From positions 1 through 64,000 of the forward strand of contig JAJYCL010000013.1 in NCBI GenBank assembly GCA_021778415.1: a stretch of DNA of 64,000 nt, given 5' to 3'. Shown one piece after another: positions 33,042 through 42,017 of this stretch (within the stretch, counting starts at the first letter, position 1; every line of letters starts with the position of its first letter). Below the pieces are notes generated by a model. It ran no database searches. It saw only the letters and a list, made by a program, of their open reading frames with translations, and was not told where the DNA came from. The position numbers and the translations under genes are program-made. Source of the stretch: a bacterium (GTDB lineage: Bacteria; Vulcanimicrobiota; Vulcanimicrobiia; Vulcanimicrobiales; Vulcanimicrobiaceae).

Positions 33042-33986
33042 CTAGCGAAAATCTCCAGGTTCTTGCAACATGGCGCCGCTTGCCGGCGGCTCGAAAAATG
33101 ACGGGAAATGAGAAAATTTGGTTTGCGGTTGCAGATGCTCAAATGCAATCGACGCCGAGGAATAGGTATGGGTTTGAAGGCTTGAGGTCTCAACCTGCAC
33201 CGGAGCCAGAGCTGTCTCCGAAGTGACATACAGGGCGCCGTCAGCCATACCGAAATCGATTCGCCACGGGACCTTCGTTCCTAGCCCGCGTACAAAATTG
33301 AGGCCTATGATTGCGCGGACACTGCGATGCGTTGCGTGATCGATCCAAATATCGCGCAATCGATTACGCCCAGCGTCGCGAGTGGGGAGTAGCGCGAGAT
33401 GATCGCAATCGATGCCACGAATATTTTCTCGGCCAACATAGCGTATGATATAGGCTTTACTTGCGGACACGATTCGTGCAATCGTTTTCATAGTCGACGT
33501 GTGCGGCTGTACGGTATCGTGAAATTCACGGCGAATTTCGTTCAGGATTTCTTCCGATGTTTTTTTTCGGGCCGCAACATGCGGGCCGATCCCGAATGAA
33601 TAGGTCGGCTCTAACAGGGGAATGCCGAGGAAATCAATCGGTCGGTTGGGCTTGTCCATGCGTATGGAAGGTCCGCCTACAATTCCGGCGCCGAATTTTA
33701 CGCCGCGGCCATCCGGCGGATGTGCGAGTTCGTAATCACTAATCGGATTGACGCGAATTTTTCCATGGAACGCATCGTACGTCGATGTGTAGGTTTCTGT
33801 CGCCGGCGTGCCATTTTCAACGATGTGAACAACGAGGTCGTAGCTCAGGTTCATTGGATACCGTTGCAACGCCCATTGCTCTTGCGTTTGCTCGTAGAGC
33901 GCATAGGGATTGACCGCGGCTGGTGGACCCGCAATGCCTAGCAACGCAAAAGAAAGCGCGAACATCACACTCATCCGGCCGATCAT
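33042..33986 (-). CDS. Secreted protein, tandem paralogue A
   Basis: A 314-aa paralogue of the next gene, aligned along its full length. I start it at the ATG at 33984-33986 (IGRMSVMFALSF) because this matches the paralogue's start, although an in-frame extension of 50 codons exists upstream. A signal peptide is followed by NPYALYEQTQEQWALQ. A loop of about ten residues (GAGIVGGPSIRMD, near residue 103) differs in length from paralogue B. It has the same landmarks, DCDHLALLPTR and IWIDHATHRSVRAIIGLNF. Stop and next start touch (TAGATG), so the pair is coupled. The role is unknown; a carrier for a hydrophobic ligand is a guess. Confidence 0.7.
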   Translation of the reverse strand: MIGRMSVMFALSFALLGIAGPPAAVNPYALYEQTQEQWALQRYPMNLSYDLVVHIVENGTPATETYTSTYDAFHGKIRVNPISDYELAHPPDGRGVKFGAGIVGGPSIRMDKPNRPIDFLGIPLLEPTYSFGIGPHVAARKKTSEEILNEIRREFHDTVQPHTSTMKTIARIVSASKAYIIRYVGRENIRGIDCDHLALLPTRDAGRNRLRDIWIDHATHRSVRAIIGLNFVRGLGTKVPWRIDFGMADGALYVTSETALAPVQVETSSLQTHTYSSASIAFEHLQPQTKFSHFPSFFEPPASGAMLQEPGDFR

Positions 33987-34134
33987 ACTAAAAAAACGTC
34001 GGCTCTCCGCATTTGGTTCCCGAAATGAGAAATCCATGAAAAACAAGGCCGGACCGCGACGGTCGCAAATCAGTCTGCGTTTTTGTGGATGAGCGAGCCG
34101 AGACTCGCACTTGTGACCGATTAAGAGGACGACC

Positions 34135-34461
34135 ATGAATCTTCAAAAGACCGCTCTCGCGTGCACCCTCTTTCTCTCACTGCTTGCGCCCATGGCAGCG
34201 CAAGCCGATGGGGACGACCATCGCAATCGGCCCTACGAGCATGCAATCGTCGGGCGCGTTGCGGCCTTCTGGCCCTATAACGTTCGCCTCCGTAACGGCG
34301 AGCACGTCGAGCTTCACGACGGAACTATTATCAATCCACGCGGCATCACGCTACGCGGCGGAATGAACATTCGCATCTGGGGCCATTCCGATGGTGACGG
34401 TGGTTTTATTGCCGACCGCATCGATCTCATCGCCCGCCATCGCGTAGACGACGATCAATAA
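34135..34461 (+). CDS. Small exported protein with OB-like fold, unknown function
   Basis: A 108-aa protein with a signal peptide (about residues 1-23, cut after AAQA) and a compact mature part rich in Arg, Asp and His. The pattern VGRVAAFWPYNVRLRNGEHVELHDG, then IRIWGHSDGDGGFIADRIDLI suggests a small beta barrel like the DUF5666/OB family of periplasmic proteins. The ATG at 34135 has AAGAGGA upstream. It converges on the response regulator, with one base between the stops. Confidence 0.6.
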   Translation: MNLQKTALACTLFLSLLAPMAAQADGDDHRNRPYEHAIVGRVAAFWPYNVRLRNGEHVELHDGTIINPRGITLRGGMNIRIWGHSDGDGGFIADRIDLIARHRVDDDQ

Positions 34462-34462
34462 C

Positions 34463-35161
34463 CTACTCGGGCCCCGTTCGCATCGAATACCCCGCGCCAC
34501 GAATCGTGTAGATCAATCGACGACGATCGGATCGCTCGATCTTGGCGCGGAGGTAGGAGATATACGTCTCCACCGCATTCGGTGCGACCTCGGCATCCAT
34601 ACCCCACACAAGATCGATCAACGCTTCGCGCGAGAAGACGCGGCCAGGATGGCGAATGAGCGCGACAAGTAAATCGAATTCGCGTGTCGATAATTCGATG
34701 CGTTCGCCGTTGCGCATCGCACTTCGCGTAGGAATATCCACGGAGAGATCGGCGAACTGCAAAACATCGCGCCGGGAAAGTTGCGGTCGGCGTAAGCGGG
34801 AGTAAATGCGCGCAGCCAACTCCGCAAGATCGAACGGCTTTGCAACGTAGTCATCGGCCCCTTGCGCGAGGCTGGCAATTTTTGCATCGATCTCGCTCTT
34901 TGCGCTGAGCATCAGGATCGGGGCCTCCGTGCGACGTCGTAAGATCGGAAGGAGCGAAATGCCATCGATCCGCGGCATCATCACATCTAAAATGATCGCT
35001 TCAGGTTCCCACGTATCGACCGCGGCAAGGGCCGCTTGCGCATCGGCTGCGACACGCACGGCAAATCCGTGCCCCTTAAGGCCCAATTCGAGGACGTCAC
35101 GCATTGCAGCTTCATCGTCGACAACCAAGACGCGGGGACCGTTCGGTGAGGGGTCGATCAC
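34463..35161 (-). CDS. OmpR-family response regulator
   Basis: A receiver plus winged-helix DNA-binding protein of 232 aa. The GTG at 35159-35161 overlaps the kinase stop as GTGA and is preferred to a start six codons earlier. Receiver acidic pair D15/D16, phosphoacceptor D59 (IILDVMMP) and K108 (AKPFD) are present. The DNA-binding domain (about residues 130-230) ends YTIRGAGYSM. The target genes cannot be told, but the tight overlap with the histidine kinase shows the pair. Confidence 0.93.
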   Translation of the reverse strand: MIDPSPNGPRVLVVDDEAAMRDVLELGLKGHGFAVRVAADAQAALAAVDTWEPEAIILDVMMPRIDGISLLPILRRRTEAPILMLSAKSEIDAKIASLAQGADDYVAKPFDLAELAARIYSRLRRPQLSRRDVLQFADLSVDIPTRSAMRNGERIELSTREFDLLVALIRHPGRVFSREALIDLVWGMDAEVAPNAVETYISYLRAKIERSDRRRLIYTIRGAGYSMRTGPE

Positions 35162-36573
35162 GATGCAGCCGTCTCGCACGGAAGTTCGATCACAAAAGAC
35201 GCTCCACGATCACTGGGAGCCGCGTGTAGCGTTCCGCCGTTGCGTTCCACGGCGCGACGTGCGATCGACAGCCCAAGCCCCGAACCCTCAATCCCGGGCG
35301 CTGACACACCGCGATAAAAGCGTTCGAAGAGAAGCTCGGATTCATCTCGCGTAATTCCCGGGCCGCTGTCGCTGACCGTCATCTTTGCACAATTGCCCTC
35401 ACTCGCCACATGGACGACGACATCCGAGCTCGCGCCATATTTCAATGCATTTTCAATAAGATTCCCGAGAGCCGTCTCAATATCCGATGCGTTGGCGCGA
35501 ACCTTTATCGGCGCATCGGCGCGAAGATGTACCTCTCGATCTCCGGCCATGCGAGAAAGTCGTTCGACGACCGTTTTGGCAATGTCGGAAAGATCGATGG
35601 GCGTTGCATCGTGCGCGCGCCCCTCAATGCGGGTCAGTGCCAAGAGATTCTCCACGAGGCGCCGCATGCGTTTGATTTCGCCCGACATGCCGGGAAGTAC
35701 TTTGGCGTGCATATCGGCGTCGGAAGGCGAACGCGCTAACACATCAAGGTATCCGCTCAGAATAGTCAGCGGGGTGCGCAACTCGTGCCCTGCATCACCG
35801 ATGAAACGACGCATCGAAGCGCGCGCCGAAGCCTCTTCTTCCATCGCAATAGCGACGCGGCGGGTCGCCGCGTTGTAGGCATCGACGAGATCACCCATCA
35901 CACCGCTATCGCTTTCGGCGACGTGGCGCTCGGTGAAATCCCCAGCAGCCAATGCGCGCAGCGCAACGGTGGTGCTTACTATCGGTTCGAGTGCGGCGCG
36001 CATTCCCGAGCGAGCTGCTGCATGCAAAATGAGGACGCTTGCAACAAGCGCAACGATCAGTGAAAACCCGATGATGATGGCGAACATCAGAAGCGCGTTT
36101 TGCTCCGGGCGCACCACCAGGATAAGAACCGGCGAAAGCGGGACAATGATCGGTCGAATACCGATGGCTCCCCAGACGCTTTGCAGTTGCCGACGAGCGC
36201 CCGGCGGTGGGCCGGCCCCGTTAGGCGGACCCGGCGCACCGGGAGGGTGCATCATGCCGCCCATCGCCAGTTGCCCCGATCCGAGCTTTCCATCGCTCAT
36301 GCCATAGCGCTTGCCGGTACGCATATCGATAATTTCTACGTGAACCCCGGGCCGTTGTAGGGCTTGCAGCGTTGGCGCGATGCGCGCATCGATGTTCGCG
36401 GTGTGATCTAGATAGGCACGCAGTTGCACGCGGGCGATATCGGCCGTCGCTCGTATACTTTGAATCTCTTGATACCGCAATGCCAGAACCACGGCGATTG
36501 CGACGCCGACAAGAATCAAGGCAATGCCGAGCGCGGGAAGCACGACGGTGCGAAATGGACTGCGAAAGATCAT
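35158..36573 (-). CDS. Membrane histidine kinase
   Basis: A 471-aa sensor kinase. Helix 1 (about residues 9-33) and helix 2 (about 158-185) bracket a periplasmic loop that holds a Gly/Pro-rich stretch (GAPGPPNGAGPPPGA, about 112-126). HAMP follows, then HisKA with H263 in GHELRTP, and the ATPase with N box ENALKYGA, DSGPGI and SGLGLSIARR. The Gly/Pro loop is unusual for a sensor and may be disordered. It is divergent from the small membrane protein gene by 66 bases and coupled to the response regulator downstream. Confidence 0.93.
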   Translation of the reverse strand: MIFRSPFRTVVLPALGIALILVGVAIAVVLALRYQEIQSIRATADIARVQLRAYLDHTANIDARIAPTLQALQRPGVHVEIIDMRTGKRYGMSDGKLGSGQLAMGGMMHPPGAPGPPNGAGPPPGARRQLQSVWGAIGIRPIIVPLSPVLILVVRPEQNALLMFAIIIGFSLIVALVASVLILHAAARSGMRAALEPIVSTTVALRALAAGDFTERHVAESDSGVMGDLVDAYNAATRRVAIAMEEEASARASMRRFIGDAGHELRTPLTILSGYLDVLARSPSDADMHAKVLPGMSGEIKRMRRLVENLLALTRIEGRAHDATPIDLSDIAKTVVERLSRMAGDREVHLRADAPIKVRANASDIETALGNLIENALKYGASSDVVVHVASEGNCAKMTVSDSGPGITRDESELLFERFYRGVSAPGIEGSGLGLSIARRAVERNGGTLHAAPSDRGASFVIELPCETAAS

Positions 36574-36639
36574 GCTCTAGATATCCAAACAGCGGCTGTG
36601 ATACGCCTGTGATCGCAGCCCATATGGTACCATGAAAGC

Positions 36640-37119
36640 ATGGATGCACCGGACGAACCGAATGCGCAACGGGCCGTCGCATATGCAGAAAGCCTCATTC
36701 GCCGAGCACCGGCGCCATCGGCACCGCAACCGGTGAACACGTCGGCGTATCTTTGGCGGTCCAATGGTCGCTTATCGGCCTTTCCTCCGGCTCGGGGCCT
36801 TGGCGACTATGGTATCCCGGGGAAGATTCTCATGCTCCTCGGTGTGGTGCTATGCATTCCCGGTTGGATTATTCTCGCAATGATTACGTTGCCGATTGTG
36901 TTCTGGCCGTTTGCCATTTGTGCCGTTGCCGATATTGGTACTGCGCTGCTGAATCACTTACGATCAACGGGCGAAACGCACACTGCGAAAGTCGGTTTGT
37001 GGTATTTCCGTCTGCTCTTTTCCGTTCCGGGGGCACTTGTCGGCTATGGGATCGTCCTGCTAGTCGGCGGCTTCATCGGCATCATCGCGCTTTCGCTGAT
37101 GTCGTTTGCTCATCACTAA
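36640..37119 (+). CDS. Hypothetical membrane protein
   Basis: A 159-aa protein, not recognised. A soluble N-terminus (about residues 1-58, Pro/Ala-rich) is followed by two hydrophobic helices (about 62-88 and 89-103). A short loop with STGETHTAK precedes another pair (about 123-153). It ends SLMSFAHH. A terminator hairpin follows at 37141-37171. It is divergent from the histidine kinase. Membership in its regulon is possible but only positional. Confidence 0.6.
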   Translation: MDAPDEPNAQRAVAYAESLIRRAPAPSAPQPVNTSAYLWRSNGRLSAFPPARGLGDYGIPGKILMLLGVVLCIPGWIILAMITLPIVFWPFAICAVADIGTALLNHLRSTGETHTAKVGLWYFRLLFSVPGALVGYGIVLLVGGFIGIIALSLMSFAHH

Positions 37120-37140
37120 CGCGACGAATCATGAAAACAG

Positions 37141-37171
37141 AAACCCCGGAAGCGACGTGCTTTCGGGGTTT
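37141..37171. terminator. Hairpin terminator between membrane protein gene and tRNA genes
   Basis: AAACCCCGGAAGC (37141-37153) pairs with GCTTTCGGGGTTT (37159-37171) through one G-T wobble, with a 5-base loop GACGT. Its T-rich flank, GACTTTTGG, serves the plus-strand gene. On the other strand it follows the tRNA-Lys pair. Confidence 0.8.
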
Positions 37172-37180
37172 GACTTTTGG

Positions 37181-37252
<72 letters not shown>

Positions 37253-37256
37253 CTGG

Positions 37257-37329
37257 TGCGCCCTCCGGGACTTGAACCCGGGACCAACGGATTAAAAGTC
37301 CGCTGCTCTACCGACTGAGCTAAAGGCGC
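37257..37329 (-). tRNA. tRNA-Lys (UUU)
   Basis: Acceptor GCGCCTT/AGGGCGC, anticodon loop CTTTTAA (TTT), T arm GGTTCAAGTCC. The discriminator is A with encoded CCA (37254-37256). Both Lys isoacceptors are read from one promoter at 37344-37372. Confidence 0.95.
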
Positions 37330-37343
37330 GCATACGGCTCCTG

Positions 37344-37372
37344 ATTCTACCGATGCCAGCCTAAAAATGCAA
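37344..37372 (-). promoter_or_regulatory. Promoter of the tRNA-Lys pair
   Basis: TTGCAT (37367-37372) and TAGAAT (37344-37349) are 17 bases apart on the minus strand, about 15 bases upstream of the mature tRNA. The box lies just past the stop of the GGDEF-EAL gene at 37387. Confidence 0.65.
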
Positions 37373-37386
37373 GCAGACTTCTGTCG

Positions 37387-40173
37387 CTAGGCCTTCGCGC
37401 CCATCACGACTGCGAAGGTTTCAGGGAAAAGCTCCTCGACTTTTTCTGCCGTGACCGGACGCGAGTACAGGAAGCCTTGCCCAAATGCGCAGCCCATCTC
37501 GCGAAGTTGTTCGCGCTGACGCGAGGTTTCTATGCCTTCGGCAACGACGCGCACTTGGAAATCTTCGGCGAGTGCCATCAGCGTACGGACGATCGGTTCG
37601 CTCGCTAAATTGCCGTCGGTTCCGGAAACAAAGCCGCGATCGATTTTAATTGTGTCGACTGGGAACTGCTGTAAGTAGCGTAACGAGGAATATCCCGTAC
37701 CAAAATCATCGATGACGATGGGGAAACCAGCCTGTCGAACGCGTTCTAACATCGCATTGGCACGACTTCGGCGATCGAGCACGACGGATTCGGTAATTTC
37801 AAGGGCAATTTCCGCGGGCAGTACGCCATACTGCTCGAGGGTCTGGAGGAGTATGCGCTCAAAATCCGGATCGTTGAGCTCGGGAACAGAGACATTGACA
37901 TTCACGACGATCGGCAATGGACCGCCGAATGCTTTCTTCCAACGCGCGATTTGCTCGCACGCTGCGGCGACCACATATCGACCAATCGGCGGAGCCAATC
38001 CCGTCTGCTCCGCAAGGGACATAAACTCTGCCGGCGCAAGCAGCCCTTCGACCGGGTGATCCCAGCGGAGTAGCGCTTCACACCCACTGAGTTTGCCTGT
38101 CAAAAGCTCGACGATAGGTTGATACAACAAGCGAAATTCGTGGCGTTCGAGCGCGAGATGGAGATCCGACGAGCGGGCAAGACGGCGTTGCGCACGCGTG
38201 CGCATACCGGAATCGAAAATCTCATAGCGGCCGCCACCGCCGGTTTTTGCGTGCTGCATTGCAATATCGGCATCGCGTAGCACATCTTCCGCTCGCTCGT
38301 AACGCGACGATGCGACTGCGATCCCGACGCAGGCCGAGACAAATATCGAACGTTCGCGAACGACGATGGGGCGAGCAAGTGCCGCAACGATTCGCCGGGC
38401 AACCGTCTCAACGTGAAGCACGTCACCGAGCGCACGTACTAAGATCGCAAATTCATCTCCGCCAAGGCGAGCGACAAGATCTTGCTGATCGACAGCACTC
38501 CGCAGACGCTGAGAAACTTGCGTCAGAACAAAATCCCCGGCAGCATGCCCAAGCGACTCGTTGACATCTTTGAAGCGATCCAAATCAACGATCAGCACGG
38601 CATAGAACGATTCGAGCAAGGCATCGGCATCGGCGAAACGACGTCGCAAGACCTCTTCGAACTCGGGACGATTGGCAAGGCCCGTGAGTGCGTCGTGCGT
38701 CTTATCATGAAGCATCCGTCGCTCATTTGCCCGAAGTGCGCTGAGATCGCGGAACGTACAGACGGCAAAACGCGGTCGATTTTCATCGTCGCGAACTAAC
38801 GATAGCGAAGTCGCCAACCATGCTTCGCTTCCGGTCGGCGTGAGTACGTGAATCTCCGCTTCATATCCGTCGCGCTCACCGAGCATTAATTCCCGGAATT
38901 CAACTTCGCGATTTCCGACAAGCGCTTCACTCGAATCGCCAAAGAAAGTACGGAAAACCGCATTGGCGTCGACGATCTTTCCATCGGCGTCCAAAATCGC
39001 AATGCCGATAAGTGCGCGTTCGAAAATCGCGCGGAACTGCGCCTCGGAGAGACGCAAGGCTTCTTCTGCGCGTTGTCGGGCAATTTGTTCTGAGAGGCGC
39101 TCGGATTCGCGCTTCGCCTCGGTAAGGGCTCGACGTGAACGACGCTCGGAGAATTGCGCCATCAAGAGCATCAACCCGACGATTAAAATGACCCCGGAAA
39201 CGATTGCCCCGATGGTGAGAGAATCACGTTCGCCGCGCAAGCGCGAGCGTTGCATGAGTTGCGCATCGAGAATCGTTGTTAGCGCATCGAATGTTTCGAG
39301 AGTGACCTGACGCATGCGAGCCGCTGACGCATCGAGTTTACTTTTTGCCAGCGTCGGCTTCTGCTTGAGAACGACGCCGAAGTTCACGGTCGTACTGAAG
39401 AGCTTCGCTTGCCGACTGTAGTCACCGACCAACACGATGGCTCGATCGATAAGCGGCCCGATCGCAGCATTTTGTGTCTTGTATGTTTTAAGCGCCGGAA
39501 CGACATCATCGGGCGCAAGATCAGCGAGCCCCTGAATCGTATCGAGTCGCGTTGCGAAATCGAGGCGCTGCGAAAGGGTCATGGTGCCCTTGCGAATAGC
39601 CAGCAACGCCTCCATGCGCGAGCGCTCAGTGGCGGCCAAATTGGGTGGTTGCGAATTCAGCGTCGCATCGCCGAGATCCTGAGCAAAACGACTGGTATCG
39701 TAGGTTAGCCCGGAAGCGTCTTGCATTTTCGAATAAATATCGATCCAGGCACCGACCATATCCGTAAGATCGGAAACGCGCTTTTGACCCGAATGCGTCT
39801 GTGCTTTTGCCCATGCGGTTTGTACCGCCGTCCATTTGGTCGACAATCCCATTTGCGCGGCATCGCCTGTTCCAAGCAAATGAGCAATATGCGTCACTTC
39901 GCCGGAAAGAATCGGCTTTTGAACGGCGGCGACGGTCGGCTCATCAAGCGCAATTGCACTCCGATAGGCGAGGAGCGATAAGAGACCCGGCGTCATGGAA
40001 CGGGCGACCGAAATTGCAGCACGCTCCCGCGCGAGACGATTCTGATCGGCTCCGGCCTGGGATGAAATCGATGCGATTCTCGTAAGGATGAACAGCAAAG
40101 CGACGGCTGCCAACAACGTTAGCGCCATCCCAAGCCAATCACGCCCACGCGATGCCTTGGTGATCCGGGTCAT
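37387..40173 (-). CDS. Membrane PAS-GGDEF-EAL protein for c-di-GMP turnover
   Basis: A 928-aa protein likely to make and break c-di-GMP. Helix 1 (about residues 15-34) and helix 2 (about 320-342) bracket a large helical sensor region of roughly 285 aa. After a short coiled coil, a PAS domain (about 375-490) precedes GGDEF (RLGGDEFAIL, about 585-594) and EAL (CEALLRWDHP, about 700-709). The second lobe has DFGTGYSSL and IKIDRGFV. Both catalytic signatures are intact. The inhibitory RxxD site upstream of GGDEF reads DQQD, so product inhibition is likely lost. A terminator separates it from the tRNA operon upstream. Confidence 0.93.
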   Translation of the reverse strand: MTRITKASRGRDWLGMALTLLAAVALLFILTRIASISSQAGADQNRLARERAAISVARSMTPGLLSLLAYRSAIALDEPTVAAVQKPILSGEVTHIAHLLGTGDAAQMGLSTKWTAVQTAWAKAQTHSGQKRVSDLTDMVGAWIDIYSKMQDASGLTYDTSRFAQDLGDATLNSQPPNLAATERSRMEALLAIRKGTMTLSQRLDFATRLDTIQGLADLAPDDVVPALKTYKTQNAAIGPLIDRAIVLVGDYSRQAKLFSTTVNFGVVLKQKPTLAKSKLDASAARMRQVTLETFDALTTILDAQLMQRSRLRGERDSLTIGAIVSGVILIVGLMLLMAQFSERRSRRALTEAKRESERLSEQIARQRAEEALRLSEAQFRAIFERALIGIAILDADGKIVDANAVFRTFFGDSSEALVGNREVEFRELMLGERDGYEAEIHVLTPTGSEAWLATSLSLVRDDENRPRFAVCTFRDLSALRANERRMLHDKTHDALTGLANRPEFEEVLRRRFADADALLESFYAVLIVDLDRFKDVNESLGHAAGDFVLTQVSQRLRSAVDQQDLVARLGGDEFAILVRALGDVLHVETVARRIVAALARPIVVRERSIFVSACVGIAVASSRYERAEDVLRDADIAMQHAKTGGGGRYEIFDSGMRTRAQRRLARSSDLHLALERHEFRLLYQPIVELLTGKLSGCEALLRWDHPVEGLLAPAEFMSLAEQTGLAPPIGRYVVAAACEQIARWKKAFGGPLPIVVNVNVSVPELNDPDFERILLQTLEQYGVLPAEIALEITESVVLDRRSRANAMLERVRQAGFPIVIDDFGTGYSSLRYLQQFPVDTIKIDRGFVSGTDGNLASEPIVRTLMALAEDFQVRVVAEGIETSRQREQLREMGCAFGQGFLYSRPVTAEKVEELFPETFAVVMGAKA

Positions 40174-40220
40174 GACTCCCCAACTTCGAGATGACTGGAC
40201 CGACTACTGCGTGACGACTG

Positions 40221-40260
40221 TAAAAAAATAGACGGCCGACCTCCAGAGGAGGTCGACCGT
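40221..40260 (-). terminator. Rho-independent terminator of the tRNA operon
   Basis: On the minus strand ACGGTCGACCTCC and GGAGGTCGGCCGT pair around the loop TCT (one T-G wobble). They are followed by CTATTTTTTTAC. It closes the Pro-Arg-His tRNA unit before the GGDEF-EAL gene. Confidence 0.92.
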
Positions 40261-40271
40261 CGCGTTAGTGG

Positions 40272-40346
40272 GGTGACTGAGGGGACTTGAACCCCCGGCC
40301 TCTCGAGTCACAGTCGAGCGCTCTAACCAACTGAGCTACAATCACC
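40272..40346 (-). tRNA. tRNA-His (GUG)
   Basis: Acceptor GTGATTG/CAGTCAC with an extra G at -1 (40346) opposite discriminator C, the histidine identity pair. Anticodon arm CTCGA-CTGTGAC-TCGAG (GTG). CCA is encoded (40269-40271). Confidence 0.95.
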
Positions 40347-40363
40347 ATATACCCCGCAAAATC

Positions 40364-40437
<74 letters not shown>

Positions 40438-40485
40438 GTCCGCGCTGACGCCCGCGTTAGGATACCACAGCTGGGCAAGACCCTA

Positions 40486-40559
40486 TCGGGACGACAGGAT
40501 TTGAACCTGCGACTTCTTGCTCCCAAAGCAAGCGCTCTACCAAGCTGAGCTACGTCCCG
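40486..40559 (-). tRNA. tRNA-Pro (UGG)
   Basis: Acceptor CGGGACG/CGTCCCG, anticodon arm CTTGC-TTTGGGA-GCAAG (TGG), T arm GGTTCAAATCC. The discriminator is A without encoded CCA. It is the first tRNA of the three; a TACTAT box at 40572-40577 may be its -10. Confidence 0.94.
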
Positions 40560-40580
40560 ACACAGAAGAGCATAGTACCA

Positions 40581-41423
40581 CTAGAATGCAAATGGTAAAA
40601 ATCCGACGTAGGTCGCAAGCTCGCCAAGCGTTCGATTCGAGGCTCGGGCGAAGCTCCGATCCAGGCGCATTCCGTAGCGTAATGCCACGCGTAGCGCCCG
40701 CGTATTGGCCGCTGGCACGTTCACGCGGGCCCAAGTGACACCGAGCATCGAGCGCAGCGTATGCATGCAGTACGCGAGCATCGGGGCCGTATACGAGGGC
40801 GACGAGACACGCAATGGACCGATTTGCCCGGTGGAATCGAAATAGGCGTAGCCCGCACATTCGTTCCCACGCCACAGCGTTATGCCGGCGCCCTGCTCAT
40901 CGCGCATATCATACAGCCAGCCATCCTGGCGACCACCGGCAAAGCGATCAAGGTCCCCCATTGCATCGCGATGGCTAGGCGAGATGTGTCGTGCTTCGAA
41001 TTCGCCATCGATGCCGATCTCGGCGAGTAAGCGATCGTCCTTGGGAATTTCTCCGGCGAGGACGTGTACGAGAGCGGTCTCACGCGCGTCGAACTTGGCG
41101 AGGAATGCTTGCGATGACGCGTCGAGACCGCACGTGCCTATCCAGTGCGTTGCATCGGACAAGAGATCACCCGCCAACGCACGACCGACACCGGAGTTTC
41201 GCGCGCTAGGATGCACGAAAAGATCGATAATCTCCATATGAGGCGACGAGTCGCGAACGATAAGCACTCCGAGGGCACCGTTTTCGTCATAGGCACAAAG
41301 GCGCGTCGTCGCCCGCATGGATGCCGCCAGATAACTTTGCCGACTCGTCTCGTCGCGCGTCCGTTCCGCGGCAAATCGAGCGATATCGCTTTCATCGGCA
41401 ATGCCGATTCGCGGGCTCGTCAT
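40581..41423 (-). CDS. GNAT-family acetyltransferase
   Basis: A 280-aa protein with two GNAT-like halves. The N-terminal half has the acetyl-CoA loop HPSARNSGVGRAL (about residues 72-84). The second half (about 145-280) has a degenerate fold, with LRVSSPSYTAPMLAYCMHTL and VNVPAANTRALRVALRYGM in the usual order, so it may be a substrate-side domain. The substrate is unknown. The start overlaps the rdgB stop as ATGA, so the two are coupled. It is the last gene of the lepA-rdgB unit, ending 22 bases before tRNA-Pro. Confidence 0.8.
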   Translation of the reverse strand: MTSPRIGIADESDIARFAAERTRDETSRQSYLAASMRATTRLCAYDENGALGVLIVRDSSPHMEIIDLFVHPSARNSGVGRALAGDLLSDATHWIGTCGLDASSQAFLAKFDARETALVHVLAGEIPKDDRLLAEIGIDGEFEARHISPSHRDAMGDLDRFAGGRQDGWLYDMRDEQGAGITLWRGNECAGYAYFDSTGQIGPLRVSSPSYTAPMLAYCMHTLRSMLGVTWARVNVPAANTRALRVALRYGMRLDRSFARASNRTLGELATYVGFLPFAF

Positions 41424-42007
41424 CGCATCGCACCGAGCAACGCATCGGCTGCCTTCCGGCGATGGCTGCGTGCATTTTTTTCCGCGAACGCAAACTCGGC
41501 AAACGTACGTTGCTGTCCCAGCGGGACGAAAATCGGGTCGTAGCCGAATCCGGAGCCGCCAAACGCCGACTCTGCAATGTGCCCATGAATTTCACCGACT
41601 CCATGAAACTCATCACCCGATGCCGTACGAAACGAGATGACGCTGACGAAACGCGCGGTTCGTAAACCATATGGAACATCGCGAAGTTCATTGAGCAGCA
41701 AGGCGATACGCTGGGCCCACGTTGCCGTCTCGCCACCATAGCGTGCAGAAAGTACGCCGGGACGACCATCGAGTGCGTCGATTTCCATGCCGGAATCATC
41801 GGCGATCACGTTGGCGACGATCCCGGACGCGAGAAGTTCGGCATGCAAGGCGCGAGCCTTGATCAGTGCGTTTTCAAGATAACTCTTCGCACCCTCTTCT
41901 ACCGCCCGGTAGCCCGGATAGGCGCGCAATTGTAATGGCGACGAGGCAAAGACGGCCTCCATCTCCGCCAATTTTCCGGCATTTTGCGTGGCAACGTAGG
42001 TGAGCAC
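41420..42007 (-). CDS. rdgB: dITP/XTP pyrophosphatase RdgB
   Basis: Removes non-canonical purine nucleotides (ITP, dITP, XTP) from the pool. The 195-aa protein has the N-terminal VATQNAGKLAEM (T/SxNxxK), VIADDSGMEIDAL (about residues 66-78), RPGVLSARYGG, FGYDPIFVP and SHRRKAADAL. All ligands of the active site are visible. The start is GTG at 42005-42007, ten bases after lepA. Confidence 0.95.
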   Translation of the reverse strand: MLTYVATQNAGKLAEMEAVFASSPLQLRAYPGYRAVEEGAKSYLENALIKARALHAELLASGIVANVIADDSGMEIDALDGRPGVLSARYGGETATWAQRIALLLNELRDVPYGLRTARFVSVISFRTASGDEFHGVGEIHGHIAESAFGGSGFGYDPIFVPLGQQRTFAEFAFAEKNARSHRRKAADALLGAMR

Positions 42008-42017
42008 GGGACGGGCT

